From: Isoetes taiwanensis
Lineage: Eukaryota > Streptophyta > Lycopodiopsida > Isoetales > Isoetaceae
Direction of reading: 5' to 3'
Assembly (NCBI GenBank): GCA_021234155.1
Contig: JAJEKV010000011.1
Span: 23,134,416 to 23,198,415, forward strand
DNA: 64,000 nt
Shown: positions 23,007 to 35,054 of the stretch, in pieces
Layout of the letters: every line of letters starts with the position of its first letter
How positions within the stretch are numbered: the stretch's first letter is position 1
Translations under genes and position numbers: made by a program
The notes under the pieces: model-generated
What the model was told of the DNA's origin: nothing
Database searches by the model: none
Seen by the model: only the letters and a program-made list of their open reading frames with translations

Positions 23007-26000
23007 TAGTTTGATAATCCTTCGAGAATCCAGTCAACATCATATTTAATTTGTCTAATTACTCCCTCCGGGTGGATGATATCATAGTTAAACACAAATT
23101 CATTTCTCCCCTTCCAGATCCTCCAAAGGAGGATATAAATCCTCCAGTCGGTTGGGTTGTTCGGAAGGAAGAAATCCAGATAGCCGAGAGAGGACAGATC
23201 ATATCCCAGGTATTCGGAGGCCAGTTCCAGAATCCACTCAGCCCAGATGCATGTCCTGAATAAATGATTTTCATCTTCCCTATTTGCCATGCATCTGATG
23301 CAGATGTCCGACCCCGCCATGTGAAGTTTATGCCTCTTCATGTTTGTGGCCAAAGCCTTATGCCATAGCTGCCACATAAAAGACTTGATTTTTGGGAAAA
23401 TCGGGCTGGACCACATGAAATTGAGGTTCCTTCTACATCTGTCTGGATCAGTTTGCCACTTTCTGTGGATGGTAATCTCCTGATTCCTCATCAAAAACCT
23501 GTAAGCACTCCTAACAGTGAAAGTCAACAAACTGTTGTGATTCCAATTTATGCCATCCATGGACCAGATACCATAAGTCAGAGTGGTGCAAATATTATTA
23601 TACAAAAACTTGCAGTCCTCTCCTTCTTCAGCCAAGAGAGATCTTTCAAATGGAATCATGCCCTGGTCGTTAAACATGTTATGCACATAAATAATACCTT
23701 TAGAGCACCATTTCTTGACCTGGTCTGGGAAGTGACAGGCCAAGCACAAGCTTTCATCATTAGTGATCAGAGCAGGATTCCAGAATATAGTTTGATCCAT
23801 AGACAGGCCTTCTTTCCACTTATACATATTTCTAACCTGCTTCCATGCCCTGATCCATTTCTTCAGAATGCCAGGAGTAGAGTTAGGAATGGTGAAGGGG
23901 AAATAAATAGAGTGTGGGAGATGCATTTTGATATTTCTCCATCCAAAAGGATGACACTTGTTAATGTAGTGCTGAATAATAATAGAAATAGGATGATTGA
24001 TGAGCCCATAAGCAGCTTTAAAAAAATATTTGGCCGTAAGTGCAATCCCTTGCTTCTCAATATTGATAACTCCTAAACCACCATCCTTCTTTTTCTTACA
24101 GCATTCTTCCATGGATACAGGTGTCCAACACCTTTTATTCTGACCAGAGGCAATGAATCTCCCAATTATACCCTGGAGCCTTGAAGAGACCTTCTTGGGA
24201 GCAAGAATAACAGAAGATTGATAAACATGTGAAGAAGCAATGACAAAATTAGCTATGATGGCCCTTCCATTTTTAGACAGATACTTCGAGTTAAGGCTAT
24301 CGACCTTTTTCTGAAATTTCTCGATAATCCCCTCCCAAATATCTGAGGGACTACTTTTAATAGCAAAGGGAATTCCAAGAATCTTGGACTTTAAGGTGGG
24401 GGGATCATACTTACAGTCCAGGAGGGCAGCTGTTTGCCCTCCTTTTACCTGATCTCTTGCCAGCACCCTTGATTTAGTTCGATTGATCTTGCAACCTGAT
24501 GCTTCTCCAAACTGGTCCAGGATAGCCTGAGTATTGATGATCGAGTTTTCCTCCATGGAAACCATGAGAAATGTATCGTCTGCAAAATGCCCATTAAGTA
24601 TTTGATCCATAATATTATTGCTGGGTAGGGAAAGCCCTTGGATCATATTAGTATTCTTGGCCTCCTCAAGTCTGCTATGCAGAGCCTCCATCACAATTAG
24701 AAACAAGAAAGGGGCCAGTGGACAGCCTTGTTTTACCCCCCTTCTCAGGGGGAAAAAAGGGCTGCACTCCCCATTAATTAGGACAGAGGAACGAGAGTTA
24801 TTCAAAATAGCATAAAAAATATTTATTACCTCCTCAGAGAAGCCAAGAGCACTGCAACACTGGAGCAGAAAGTTCCAGCTCACCATATCAAAAGCCTTTG
24901 TGATGTCTAGCTTGATGAGAGCAATGTCTTGACCAGAATCTTTTGCCCAATTCAAACCTAGAATGGCTGTAACTACATTATCTAAAATATATCTGTCCTT
25001 CAAGTAGGCCGACTGAGAAGAACTAATGATTTTCTCAAGGACAGGCTTGAGCCTAGCAGCAATGGTCCCTGAAATAATTTTGTAGATCACATTGGAGAGA
25101 GAGATCGGTCTATAGTCAGAAAAATTGCTAGGCATATCAATTTTGGGGATGAGAGCAATAAGGCTAGTATTTATCCTAGCATCAAGACATTTCTGCATTT
25201 TGAATTCATTAGCTAATCTCGTGATGCTATCCCCCAGAATGGGCCAAGCTTTCTTGAAGAATTCTGCTGGTAGGCCATCTGGCCCAGGCGTTTTCCCATT
25301 CTCCATATCTTTAACCGTTTGGTATAACTCATTGTTACTAAAGATCTTCTCCAAATCCCTGTTATGCTCATTGCTAACCTTAGCCTGTAGATTTATAAAA
25401 TTATTCATAATATCAGTCGGGTCATGGTTAGTTCCCATAATGTTGGTAAAGTGCATGGTTGCAGCCCTCTTGATGTCCTCTTCCTTGGTTATATAATCAT
25501 TATCCACCAGGACTTCAAAGATGTGATTCTTCTTAGCCCTACCTTTAGCTTTGATAAAGAAAAATTTTGAGTTACATCTCTCATCCTCTTTGATCTCCTT
25601 GATTTTGGACTTAAGCTTCCAACCTCTAGCAATTCTTATCTCCTCTTTTTCTATTTCCTTTCTGATTTGATCCTCTTGGTCCCCTAAAGCATGAGGAAGG
25701 GTTTCTCTAAGATTCCTAAGGTGAGCCATTTTCTGGTGATGAATCTCTTTCCCCATTCCTTTAGCCAATTCTTGATGGCTTTTGATACCCCTCGACCCAC
25801 CAATCCATCCAAATTTAACTACCCAAATGGTTTGGGGTATCTATCTATCACATCTTGTAACTTAGCCATAAAGTCATTGTGATCAAGCAGAGTTATATTC
25901 AATTTGAAATAGGTCTTTCTATTTCTACTCTGATTTTGGGTGGAAATTATAATTTTCTGAGGGAAGTGATCAGAGAGGGTATATCCTCTCATGTTCTCTA

Positions 26001-26657
26001 CTCGCTGTCGTTATTCCAAAGGTTTTCCGAAGATAGAATCATCATGGAGACAAAGATGGGATCCACTCTCTTATCCGTCCAACTGAAATCATTAGGCTTG
26101 GTCCTAGCCATCACAAGATGATGAGTTTGAATGAGGTTATTCCAGATATTTTTTTCCTGAGGCAACAAAGGCTTGAAGTTCTTATTCCTCATATAATCAT
26201 TGGTCACCATGTTCATGTCCCCTCCCATAATGCATTCATCATACTCAATGTTATCTAAACTGTCCTTAACCTTTGTCCAAACCTTAATCCCGCTCTCCTG
26301 ATTGTTGTAAGCATAAATATTAATGAGGGCCAATCTCACTTTTCTCATGTTGCAGCTGAGAATTTGCCACCTGCCCTCTCTATCACTGACCATATAGGGG
26401 TCAGTTAAGTCAAGGTTGTCCCTCCAAATGATGGCAATTCCTCCAGAAGAGTCTTGGGCTGGAATGGTCCAGAGACTATAGCCACTAGGAAGAGTCCTCT
26501 TAATAATATCTTCATGATGAATATCATGAATCTTGTGCTCTTGTATAAAAAGAATATCAGGGTTGAGAGATAGGATACATACCTTTAAACGCTCCCTCTT
26601 GATGCTACTATTGATACCTTGAAGATTCCAGGTAATGCAACTCAGAGTTCGATCCAT
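23006..26657 (-). pseudogene. LINE ORF2: endonuclease plus reverse transcriptase, frameshifted
   Basis: From 26657 the N-terminal part is an apurinic-type endonuclease/phosphatase domain (SCITWNLQGINS, FIQEHKIHD, GGDMNMV, and SDHFP in the shifted frame), which nicks target DNA. The frame breaks near 25998, and a stop precedes the 920-residue frame opening at 25768. That frame holds the reverse transcriptase: DGLPAEFFKKAWP, DYRPISLSNVIYKIIS, LIKLDITKAFDMVSW, GVKQGCPLAPFLF and the catalytic FADD (HFADDTFLMVS). It ends with a zf-RVT region (FPKIKSFMWQLWHKALAT, ICIRCMANREDENHLF) and stops at 23006. The RT frame itself is intact over 2.7 kb, so the break is probably recent. Confidence 0.93.
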
Positions 26658-27478
26658 TAATATCTATATACACCTGTGACCATTCCTCCTTGAATGGTGC
26701 TTTTTCTTGGACTGATTCGACTGGGTCCTGGATAAATCTTCTTCTTGCCCCTTCCTTTCTTCTTAGTAACCACTTGCCATTCCTGCTCTTTATCAATTAA
26801 GACATCTTCAACTCTATTATCCACTTCCCAAACCCTGTTCTTCATGAGTTCTCCAGGAATGTTCTCGGGAATGGTCAAGGTAAATTGCCCTGTGTCAATC
26901 TTAACATAGAGGTTAACATTATTCAAAGTTAAAACCATATTCTGATCCATGCTCATGGTGGTGCAGATCCTTTTAGAAGTAGGATTCTTGGCAGTAATCT
27001 CAGTAGCATTGTTCCTAGTCTCATCACTAGCTTTAGTACTAGTTTCACCTTTTTCCTGGGTCTTAGGGATCCAAATTTGCCTAGCTTGCTCCTTTTGAGG
27101 TATCTCCTTATGTTTCCCCAAATCCTCTCCCATAGGTAACACTGGCATCTTAGAGTAATTTACTTTGAGAGTCATATAGTTCTCCTGGCTAATTTTCACC
27201 TTTATTTCCTTGGACCATTTGGAGTTAATAGCTTTGGAAATGCAGATAGTGGGGAAGTTCGTTTGAGGAATATTGATGTCTATGATTTCCCCTAGATCCT
27301 CTGCTAAGGCCTTAAGGTGAGAAGTGGTCCAGAAAACCGGGGGGAGGTTGGGGAAAGAAACCCAAGTGGTGGTAGCTATACAATCCTGCTTGTCAGGGAC
27401 AAAGTTGGGACTCCATTTCATGATATAAAATGGCTGGTAATTGACTTGATCAATCTTTCTTTTAAGAATTTGGCCCAC
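26657..27478 (-). CDS. LINE ORF1, DUF4283-like, lacking a zinc knuckle
   Basis: The ORF codes for 273 residues. The first 100 resemble the DUF4283 domain of plant L1 ORF1 proteins, which bind element RNA: QPFYIMKWSPNF, ATTTWVSFPNLPPVFW, LKALAEDLGEIIDIN. The middle is charged and probably disordered. Near the C-terminus is a lysine-rich stretch (VTKKKGRGKKKIYPGPSR). The CCHC zinc knuckle usual after DUF4283 is absent, perhaps because of an indel. Its stop adjoins the ORF2 ATG, as is common for coupled translation in LINEs. Confidence 0.7.
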   Translation of the reverse strand: MGQILKRKIDQVNYQPFYIMKWSPNFVPDKQDCIATTTWVSFPNLPPVFWTTSHLKALAEDLGEIIDINIPQTNFPTICISKAINSKWSKEIKVKISQENYMTLKVNYSKMPVLPMGEDLGKHKEIPQKEQARQIWIPKTQEKGETSTKASDETRNNATEITAKNPTSKRICTTMSMDQNMVLTLNNVNLYVKIDTGQFTLTIPENIPGELMKNRVWEVDNRVEDVLIDKEQEWQVVTKKKGRGKKKIYPGPSRISPRKSTIQGGMVTGVYRY

Positions 27479-27725
27479 GACATCTCGTCCCTACAAACTA
27501 TTTGGAAAGTTCTGTTGTCCATCTTGAGAATAGACATGATAGGAATGTTCGAGACTTGGTGACCCACATCTTGACATCACCGATAGGCAAACTCCTCCTA
27601 GGAAAGTGAACAAAAAAGCCCTCTTGGAGAAATTATCATAGGGTCGAAGCGATCCGAGATGGATTGAAGGTCAATATAGTCTTTTTTAATTCCATCTTTC
27701 CGACAAATGTCCCCGTTTCTTGTCT

Positions 27726-28262
27726 TTAGCATAATCGATGATTCATTTTTAATAAAGCACTTTTGTAAGTAACAGGAGGGGTCATACCTTTTGCTGAGTC
27801 ACTTTTGCCCATTACCGGAATTCTGTTGCGGATCTTGAGGTTCCCCACCTTGGTATCCGTGTTATTGAGCCCGGTTTCCTTGATCATCTTGCAGTTCTGA
27901 CACCCACATGTCTCCACCTCTGCAGGATTAAAAAATCCATTGCTATCCCTGATGCTGCATTCCTTTAACCCTTCCTTTCTTAGACTTAGCTGATAGGTTT
28001 CGAAGGAGTTGGTAATATTTTCCAATAGTTCAGTGTTATTTGGGAGAGAAGCTTTGAATTGGCGCCTGTGCCACTCTATAACGTGATCTTCAGCCTCTTC
28101 CCATCGTTTGATAAGTTTTACGCTTGCATTGGAAGTCCAGTTTAAACTGTCAAGCTTGACCGCTATCATCTTCGCTTTGCTAAGTAACTCGTCCATTGAT
28201 TTTCTGAAGATGTTATTTTTTAAACTGCAGCAGTCATCTTTTGTGTGCCCCTGCTTTGACAA
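27726..28262 (-). CDS. LINE 5' ORF of unknown role with a CGCxxC motif
   Basis: This 178-residue ORF lies upstream of ORF1 in element orientation. It has a helical N-terminal half (SMDELLSKAKMIAVKLDSL) and a C-terminal motif VETCGCQNC that parallels AESCGCVFC in the ORF at 22683-23006. Another decayed frame, 28612-29004, precedes it. I recognise no family. It may be an accessory protein of this LINE lineage or a gene fragment picked up by it. Confidence 0.4.
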   Translation of the reverse strand: MSKQGHTKDDCCSLKNNIFRKSMDELLSKAKMIAVKLDSLNWTSNASVKLIKRWEEAEDHVIEWHRRQFKASLPNNTELLENITNSFETYQLSLRKEGLKECSIRDSNGFFNPAEVETCGCQNCKMIKETGLNNTDTKVGNLKIRNRIPVMGKSDSAKGMTPPVTYKSALLKMNHRLC

Positions 28263-29432
28263 GAATCAATTTGTATGAGTGATCCACAGCTTTTGGCGAT
28301 TTCCAAAGATGTTCCACACCCAATCTCGTCACTTGCCCTTCCCTCAACAGTAGTCTTTTTCAATTCCCTCATATCTCTCCATTCCGGCAACAACCCGACC
28401 ATCTTCCCTGTATCCCCATGCATACCGGCCGCAGCTTTTGTTGGTCTTTTATTATGTTGAATGCAATGTAAATTTCTTTAAAGCGTCTTCCAAGTTTCAT
28501 CCCTTCTGGTATCTAACCAAAAGATTTGTGTCCATTCCTCGTCCTCTAGTCTTGCTTCCTCGGTTCCTCTTTTCGGGTCTAACGTAACCACTCTTTCTTG
28601 CCATTCTTACGCTAGTTAGCGACTTGAAACCTCCACACCAGAATTTCTAAATCCTCAAAGCTTTTCTGGCTGGCTGCAAATCGAAGAACGAGCCCACCAG
28701 GTACTAGGGTTCGGGCGCCAAAATCTATGGGGACGCTGAGACGAAAGAGATTCCTGGGGAAACGGTTCCCAAGGGCCAAATATCCTGTATTATGGGCTGA
28801 AATCCTAAGAGATCCTAATCTATCAAAGCACACAATACTGAGAAAGTGACTGCTTGCTGACGTACTGCTGAATCCTACTCTAGATTGATTATTGTACACT
28901 AAACTAAGAAGAGATCTGATTTCCCTGACTGTCACATCATGGCCCACAGGAATGTGAGGGAGCCCGAGACTCTGGAGAACATCCTCTAACAAGGACTCAT
29001 CCATCGAGGCTCAGGCGTCCCAAGCTTCCCAAGGCGAACAGAAGGAGCGCCAACGTTCATATTTTTCATTTCCATCACATATTGCCTACGTTCAATCTTA
29101 AGAGCTTAAGAAATTGCTATTGAATCCATGCATCGCATGTATTGTAGAAGATCTAATCATAACCATGTGGCCAAATAGGATTACTATCTCTTGTACAAGA
29201 ACCAAGACACTAATAGTCATTTAACCCATAACTTGCCAAACTTTCAGATTTAACCAAGGTTAATGACAATTAATGATGTTGTTTGTTTTATATCCATCTT
29301 TGCAGGAGATCTTGATGGCATTCTAACATCATTGAATGACAACATGGCAGGTCCTTCAATACCCTTGTATTGCAGACTGAGTTCCAAGTTTTGCCACATC
29401 TTTTGGTGCATTGGTGACCACATGATAACAGT

Positions 29433-29940
29433 TTATGTACATATGCAGGATGCACCATCTGCAGGTTTTGAGCATGGCACAGAACTTATATGTCCACAAC
29501 TTGGTATATTTTTTTCTACGAGCACCTGACAGGGTGGACATTCTTCCCCCACGTGGCACGATGCCATGCACCTATGCGGACAGTTACCAAATGGCTTCAA
29601 ACATCTTTTGGAGCAGAACATTGTCTCATGTGTTCCTATATGGCAACGTCTTGGACAAGCATGCCCACATTTTAACTGGTATTCGCATTGTTGACAGCAT
29701 CCACCATCTTCGACCTGTTTAAATTGCTCAGCTACAGAAATTGTTGTTTCTGTATTTTGGTGACTCTGACAGCATAATATAAGTTCAGGACCTATGCAGC
29801 CAGTATCCTTGAGATTTTGAATGACATTTCTCCACAACCTGCTCTTTTCTGATAGAATGTTGGCGTTGCCAAATATGTGAAAACCTTCTTTGGCTCTTGA
29901 CACGGCCACACACACACGATTGTTCACTCTACCCTTTTAG
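29433..29940 (-). pseudogene. ZNFX1-like fragment: helicase end plus NFX1-type zinc fingers
   Basis: Starting just inside a possible acceptor (TAAAAG|GGT near 29940), the frame reads NNRVCVAVSRAKEGFHIFGN, the C-terminal motif VI region of superfamily-1 helicases of the ZNFX1/AAA_12 type. About 60 residues later come Cys/His arrays: CCQQCEYQLKCGHACPRRCH, CSKRCLKPFGNCPHRCMASC and CPPC-(12)-CGH. This matches NFX1-type zinc finger-containing protein 1, linked to RNA surveillance in other eukaryotes. I found no upstream helicase exons (Walker A, DExx) within 3 kb, so it is probably an isolated fragment. A stop ends the frame at 29433. Confidence 0.8.
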
Positions 29941-30379
29941 AGAATAGAACCTCACCTAGTTTGTTATAGGCATCATACCTCAAAATCAAATTGCTAAGCT
30001 TCATGTCTGATGATTTATCTGGTCCATTAATTCCTTCATAACAGTATTCATTTCTCCAAATCAACATCTTCATCAAATATTAAAGTAGTTATGGGCAGCT
30101 AATCTCAGGCCATTTCCTGGAATAAAAAAGGGGGGTTCAATCATTAACAACATACATTCTGAAATGCCTTCTTCTGAAATGATTGGATACTTATATTATA
30201 TGTTTAAAAACAAAATTAGATGCCATCTAGAATGCAGCCTACCAAGTAATCTCTATGCAAAGTCAGAACTTTAGTGCAAGATGGGCAGGTTAAAACGCAC
30301 CATGAGCTACAACAATTACAATGCTACATTTTTTGCAATGAAGTAGCACTTCTGGAACAAATAAATACAACACTACAAA

Positions 30380-30625
30380 CACTTATTGAACTAACTAAAG
30401 TAACTTGAGTGGGCTGAATTCGCTCATGGCATGCTGCATTTTCCAAAGCAGTATAAATGCTTTCTTTGCATGGCCATGGTGGGCATACCCTGCAATTATG
30501 GTATTCCATGATATAGCATCTCTTCACGACAGCGTATCAAATACATGGGAAGCATCATCTATGCTCCTAAATTTAAAATACATGTCAGCAAGAGTGTTTT
30601 CAATAAAGACATCAAATTCATAGCC
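30380..30625 (-). pseudogene. PPR gene fragment
   Basis: The minus strand reads VFIENTLADMYFKF, then DDASHVFDTLS, a stop, and RDAISWNTIIAGYAHHGHAK, i.e. two adjacent PPR motifs with one premature stop. It is unrelated in position to the larger PPR pseudogene and is on the opposite strand. No further repeats are recognisable on either side. Confidence 0.85.
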
Positions 30626-30800
30626 ATTCTAGGATGCATGCGCATGGGCATATTTCTAACTACAGAGAGATTGGATTTGGTCTTTTGCTCTGTATCTGCA
30701 GAATTGGGTGCCATATCTTGCAAATTTTGTGATCAAATTCACAACAAAAATCTCTGAGCTATTCATCTGATGCGGGAAGAAGACATGTTTCACAAAAATC

Positions 30801-32902
30801 TCAGAAGAAGTGGCAAGATGAACTCATATCTGCATATGCTCTTCCTTGTTGGGCTTTTTTGTTCCACATTTTCTGTAATAATTGTAGGATCTGCACAGAG
30901 GTCTTTGATAACCCATCCTTAAATAGTTAGCAGTTGTTAAAACGTTCTCTAAGGTGAAGGTATAGCTTATAGGCTGAACATACTTAAAATGTTATCAATA
31001 CTGGACCTCCTCTTACAAGGATATGTTCTATATTCTATATTTGAGTTTAAGAGAGAGCAGAAGCATCGAAATACTCTAGTCAGAGAAAAATGAAAACGTG
31101 ATTGACCTTTAACTCAGCTTCAAGATCAAGCTTTTTTGTCATCTTATTATCCTTGATCGGACCTTCTTTAGTAAGTGCCATGGTAGCTTCAATAACCTCC
31201 CATTCACGTTCATCACGAGCTTCGGATACATCTTTGCTGCACATCAACACAGGCAAGCAATTTTCTGTCCTTAGAAAGTCATACATGATCCTCAAGCTTC
31301 TAATTCCAGATAAACTCTTATAAAAAAATTCCATATTGAATGGAAATTTATAATTACCGGATTTGTTTGAGGTGACCCAGTCCAAAAGAACCAAAAACTG
31401 TGAAAGAAATAAGTGGAATTCCATAACGCAGGAAGGGATTTCTATCAATCTTCTGGTATGCAATAGAAAGCTCTATCTATCTATCTTATCAAAGGTAGAA
31501 AAGCAAGCTTGCAGAGGAATAATTTTTTATCCAGCAAATCTAGTGCCTGCAATTAGCTACAAAGTCCTTGCCAGACAGACTGAACATTCATAGGCTTAGA
31601 ATATATACAACAAACACATGATTAGAGACTAAAGATGGCATGTTCATAAACCTGAAAGGTATGGGCTCCAAGACAGACTTCATACTTGTTTTAGACAACG
31701 GCAATGGTTACTTAGAAACTTGAAAGTTCAACTACTTTCCTATAATATTGTAATCCAGAAGTATGAATTAGTAGTAATCTAGGGAACAAAAATTTGCCAT
31801 CCATAGGACACTTTTATTATCCGCAGGAGCACACTTGAATTGATTGCCTACTATATACGCTGTATGTACAAACAAAGCAAGTGACTAAACCCACACCTGT
31901 CCTGTCCACTTGTACAAAACATCCCCAGCCATTGTCCACCTTTTTCTTGCCCAGTCTGTCAATGCAGCATAAGGATCTATCTTCCTCAATCCGATACTTT
32001 CATCCCAGTGTCAATGTCCTCTCCACCTACTATCAACACATCATAATTATCCTTCTGTTCAAGCCTAACATAATGGTAGGGGTCTTTCGTATCCCACCAT
32101 TTATGTTTTGTTTACTATGCTATATAACTCTATATGGGGAGCTTCAGAAGTCCTCAAGGCTGTGAAAGTATGCTTGGTGACGTAACTAATTTAGCAAGTA
32201 CATAAGTGAGAAACCAAATCCTCAAGAGATACATTCAAATGTCAAATTACATACATGAGAGGGTGGAACTCGGCCGAACCAGGAAAATGAATGGCTTTTC
32301 CGATGCTTCCAAACGACGCATCATGGCCAAGATCAACCATTTTGACATCTAGTCCACCCGGCGGGCATCGTATTCCTGTAGACAACCAGAATGTACAACG
32401 TTTTAACGATCCATGTGATGCTTAAGACATGGATGTCAATATCCACTTCAAAATTACGAATATACTGACACAACACAATGATTGACCTCTCAACTCATTA
32501 TCAAGTGCAATATGTCTACATGTTCAAATTGTCAATTTAACAGATGCAGGCTCTAAATCCAAGTGTTTGATGCCTTTTGTTATTTACACTATCTACGTGA
32601 GGGTTCTGATAAGCCTTGCAGGAAATGAATGTGTTATACAGAACTTTTCGAGCATTTTGCTGTGATTCCTTAAAAAAACATTTGGAGGCAAAAATAGTTT
32701 AAGCAAGAAAAGAACCAACCGGACAGTGACAGCCACAGTTCTAGTTACAAAATAAACTTCCCTGTGCAAGTTTGTAGATCATTCACAAATATAAAGAAGC
32801 TGAATACTAATTTAGAGCTAAGACTTTCCAGTGAAAAACCTAGAATCAGAGAGAAATTTTTCGATAAACAGATGTACCTTTGTCTCTTGCTATAAGTTTC
32901 AT
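30801..32902 (-). CDS. Unidentified four-exon gene model
   Basis: Four minus-strand segments fit together with GT-AG borders and matching phases: 32878-32902 (ATG, ends g|GTACAT), 32255-32375 (RCPPGGLDVKMVDLGHDASF... ends AT|GTATGT), 31107-31299 (SLRIMYDFLRTENCLPVL, then EREWEVIEATMALTKEGP; ends AAG|GTCAAT) and 30801-30890 (ILQLLQKMWNKKAQQGRAYA to a TGA). The product would be about 142 residues, with a compact N-terminal half and a charged helical C-terminal half. I recognise no family. The agreement of phases argues for a real gene, but the first exon is only 25 bases and may not be the true start. Confidence 0.4.
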
Positions 32903-33329
32903 TCCTGCACTATCGGATTCATATGCAGAGTTGCGTTCATGCTTCCCACCAGCAGATCAATGCATCTATGCATCCATGCATTTGAGTTAAACCTTGTTTG
33001 AGTTTGAACGGACACAGCAGAAACAGAGCTGATTCAAGGTTGGAATGAGAGCAGATGATGCGCCACAAGATTCTTGCAATGACGAACAGGATAAATCCAT
33101 TGGTAATGCTGCGTCTTTCGACCTAACAAGTTTTTGGTTATTGTAATGTTGATCCGGCAAACTTCTCGGAGGGATCATCTAACTCCTGGAGGTATCAAGA
33201 GGCTATTACTGCCGCGCCCAAGCAATAGACGGGCATGAAAAACTGTAAATCGAATGGATGAAAAAAATTTAGAAAAATGAAGGGACAAGATGGCGCACAG
33301 ACTATCATAAAACGCCATTATTATTATAT

Positions 33330-33330
<1 letters not shown>

Positions 33331-33427
<97 letters not shown>
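33331..33427. repeat. (TAGA)n microsatellite, about 24 units
   Basis: An uninterrupted TAGA/GATA tetranucleotide array about 97 bp long. The minus-strand ORF across it is a translated repeat (YLSI units) and not a gene. Confidence 0.97.
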
Positions 33428-35050
33428 GGTAATTTAATGTTTGTGGCTCTTTCAATGAAGTTGAAATCCATAAGTGATGCTCTTGGAGTTATCTAAAACT
33501 TTTAATTAAAACAAAACAATGGAACTTTGAAGATTTCAACGTTGTTTTGAATGATTTTCTGTCATTGAAAAGATCTTATTCATCTTGTGAAGGGCACTTT
33601 TTATTTGATCTGTCACAAAAAAGCTATTGCCATTTTAGCTTAATACCCCATTTTGGAGGGCTAATTTTTGCAAAACATAAAGCATTTTGGTAAATTTCTT
33701 ATTAGGTAGCAAGGTTTGAAGGTATTTTTAGGGTTGAGGATAGATAGATCATATCCCTTTGAGATCACTAATATAGTATGAAGCTATGGAATTTGGAAAT
33801 TGTGGGGAATAGACATCTTAGCAGAGTCTTGTTGATCAAGCACTGTGGAATTGGGATGGACCTAGTGAAGGCGATGTTGGATCATAGCCTGAAATGACCT
33901 CCAAGAGCCGTGAGGAGATTTTCTTTGTTGGCACAACGGGTTCGAGTTAGCTCTTATGCATGTGGTGCAAAACAAGATCTATCCAGTCCACTGGGGTAGG
34001 AGTATAAACACATGCAATTACAATATTATAAAACAACATGTTGATGGCAATGTTCTCTGGTGGCCATCCAAAAAACTTTTTCCATAAGAATTTGACAACA
34101 CCTGACGATCAGAATCTATATAGTTTCTTGATCTTTGTGGTGCAGGAGGATTTCCCATAAGTTTCTGGTTGAAAGTCCCTAAAGACTTAACTTTTTAAAA
34201 AACATACAGAGAGGAAACTAGAATACCTCTGCTAGAAATTCAATGTTGAGAGGGATGTCCATCAACGTCGGTTTGATAACCAAAGCATGTATTAACAAGA
34301 TTGCAATGAGTTGAACAAATTGTGCCCGTTGAGGTGCTGATAACTCAGTGTCCAACATATACTTCAAATCAGCTTTTCTGTGATAGAGAGTTTGTCATTA
34401 GAAAGACTTTGGTGCTCCAAGTTAATCTTACAGAGTGATGAAGAAAACCTGCTCCATAAATGCTTGATCCAGAGGAAGTTCCAATATAGTTTTTTGACAT
34501 GCGATGAAGAGGCCATGGTGATAGAGGAGGTAGGTGATAGCGATGAGAACAAATGACAGAAGAGCGCAAAGAAGAAATGTAAGATTTTTTCCCCAAAGAA
34601 TCTCAACGATTTATAGATAAGAATAGTGTCGGGTACCAAGACAAGGTTGGTACGTAGCCAATTGCAAAGGGGCAATTTTTCAAGAATTTTTTTTAAAGTC
34701 CATAAGAGGGACAAAAGGACAATTGTCGTGAGGAGCTTGAGCAAATAACTATAAAGAGAGGAGGCTCAAGAGACAACTTAATGTTCATAAAGCAATGAAT
34801 AAACTGTTTATAGTTAAGAAGGGCAATGTTCTGAAAGAACATAAATGAAGAGTGATAGATCGTACTAACTTTATTTTTTAAAAGATAAAATATCAATTGC
34901 TATGGAACTTGTGGGCAGGTAGCAAAAAAATTCTGAGACTCTAATTATAACGAGAAAATCTGGGGTGATATTTTATAGGAACAGATAACACGTGGCAGAG
35001 GGGACCACCACTTTTGAGAGACCAGTCAGTTGGCCTATATAAGTAACAGT
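33428..35050. other. No supported gene; probably decayed LTR-element DNA
   Basis: Minus-strand ORFs 34364-34744 and 34693-34896 have no recognisable domain. The stretch lies downstream, in element orientation, of the gypsy integrase fragment at 35055-35427 and may hold the rest of that element and its LTR. Confidence 0.4.
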
Positions 35051-35054
35051 TGAA

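Larger units (their letters stand above)
22444..29050 (-). mobile_element. Nearly full-length L1-like LINE retrotransposon, inactive
   Basis: A T16 run (22444-22459) marks the 3' poly(A) tail. Reading leftwards on the minus strand are a 5' region with small ORFs (29004-28612, 28262-27726), an ORF1 (27478-26657), an endonuclease/reverse-transcriptase ORF2 broken between 25998 and 25768, a short cysteine-bearing ORF (23006-22683) and a 3' untranslated region. The ORF1 type and the zf-RVT-like tail place it among plant L1 elements. The 5' end near 29050 is estimated from where coding ends. I found no convincing target-site duplication. Confidence 0.9.

Noticed and set aside
23051-25496. Plus-strand ORFs of 65-207 residues across the first LINE
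   Set aside because: They are antisense to the intact reverse-transcriptase frame.
33175-33471. Minus-strand ORF with YLSI repeats
   Set aside because: It is the translated TAGA microsatellite.
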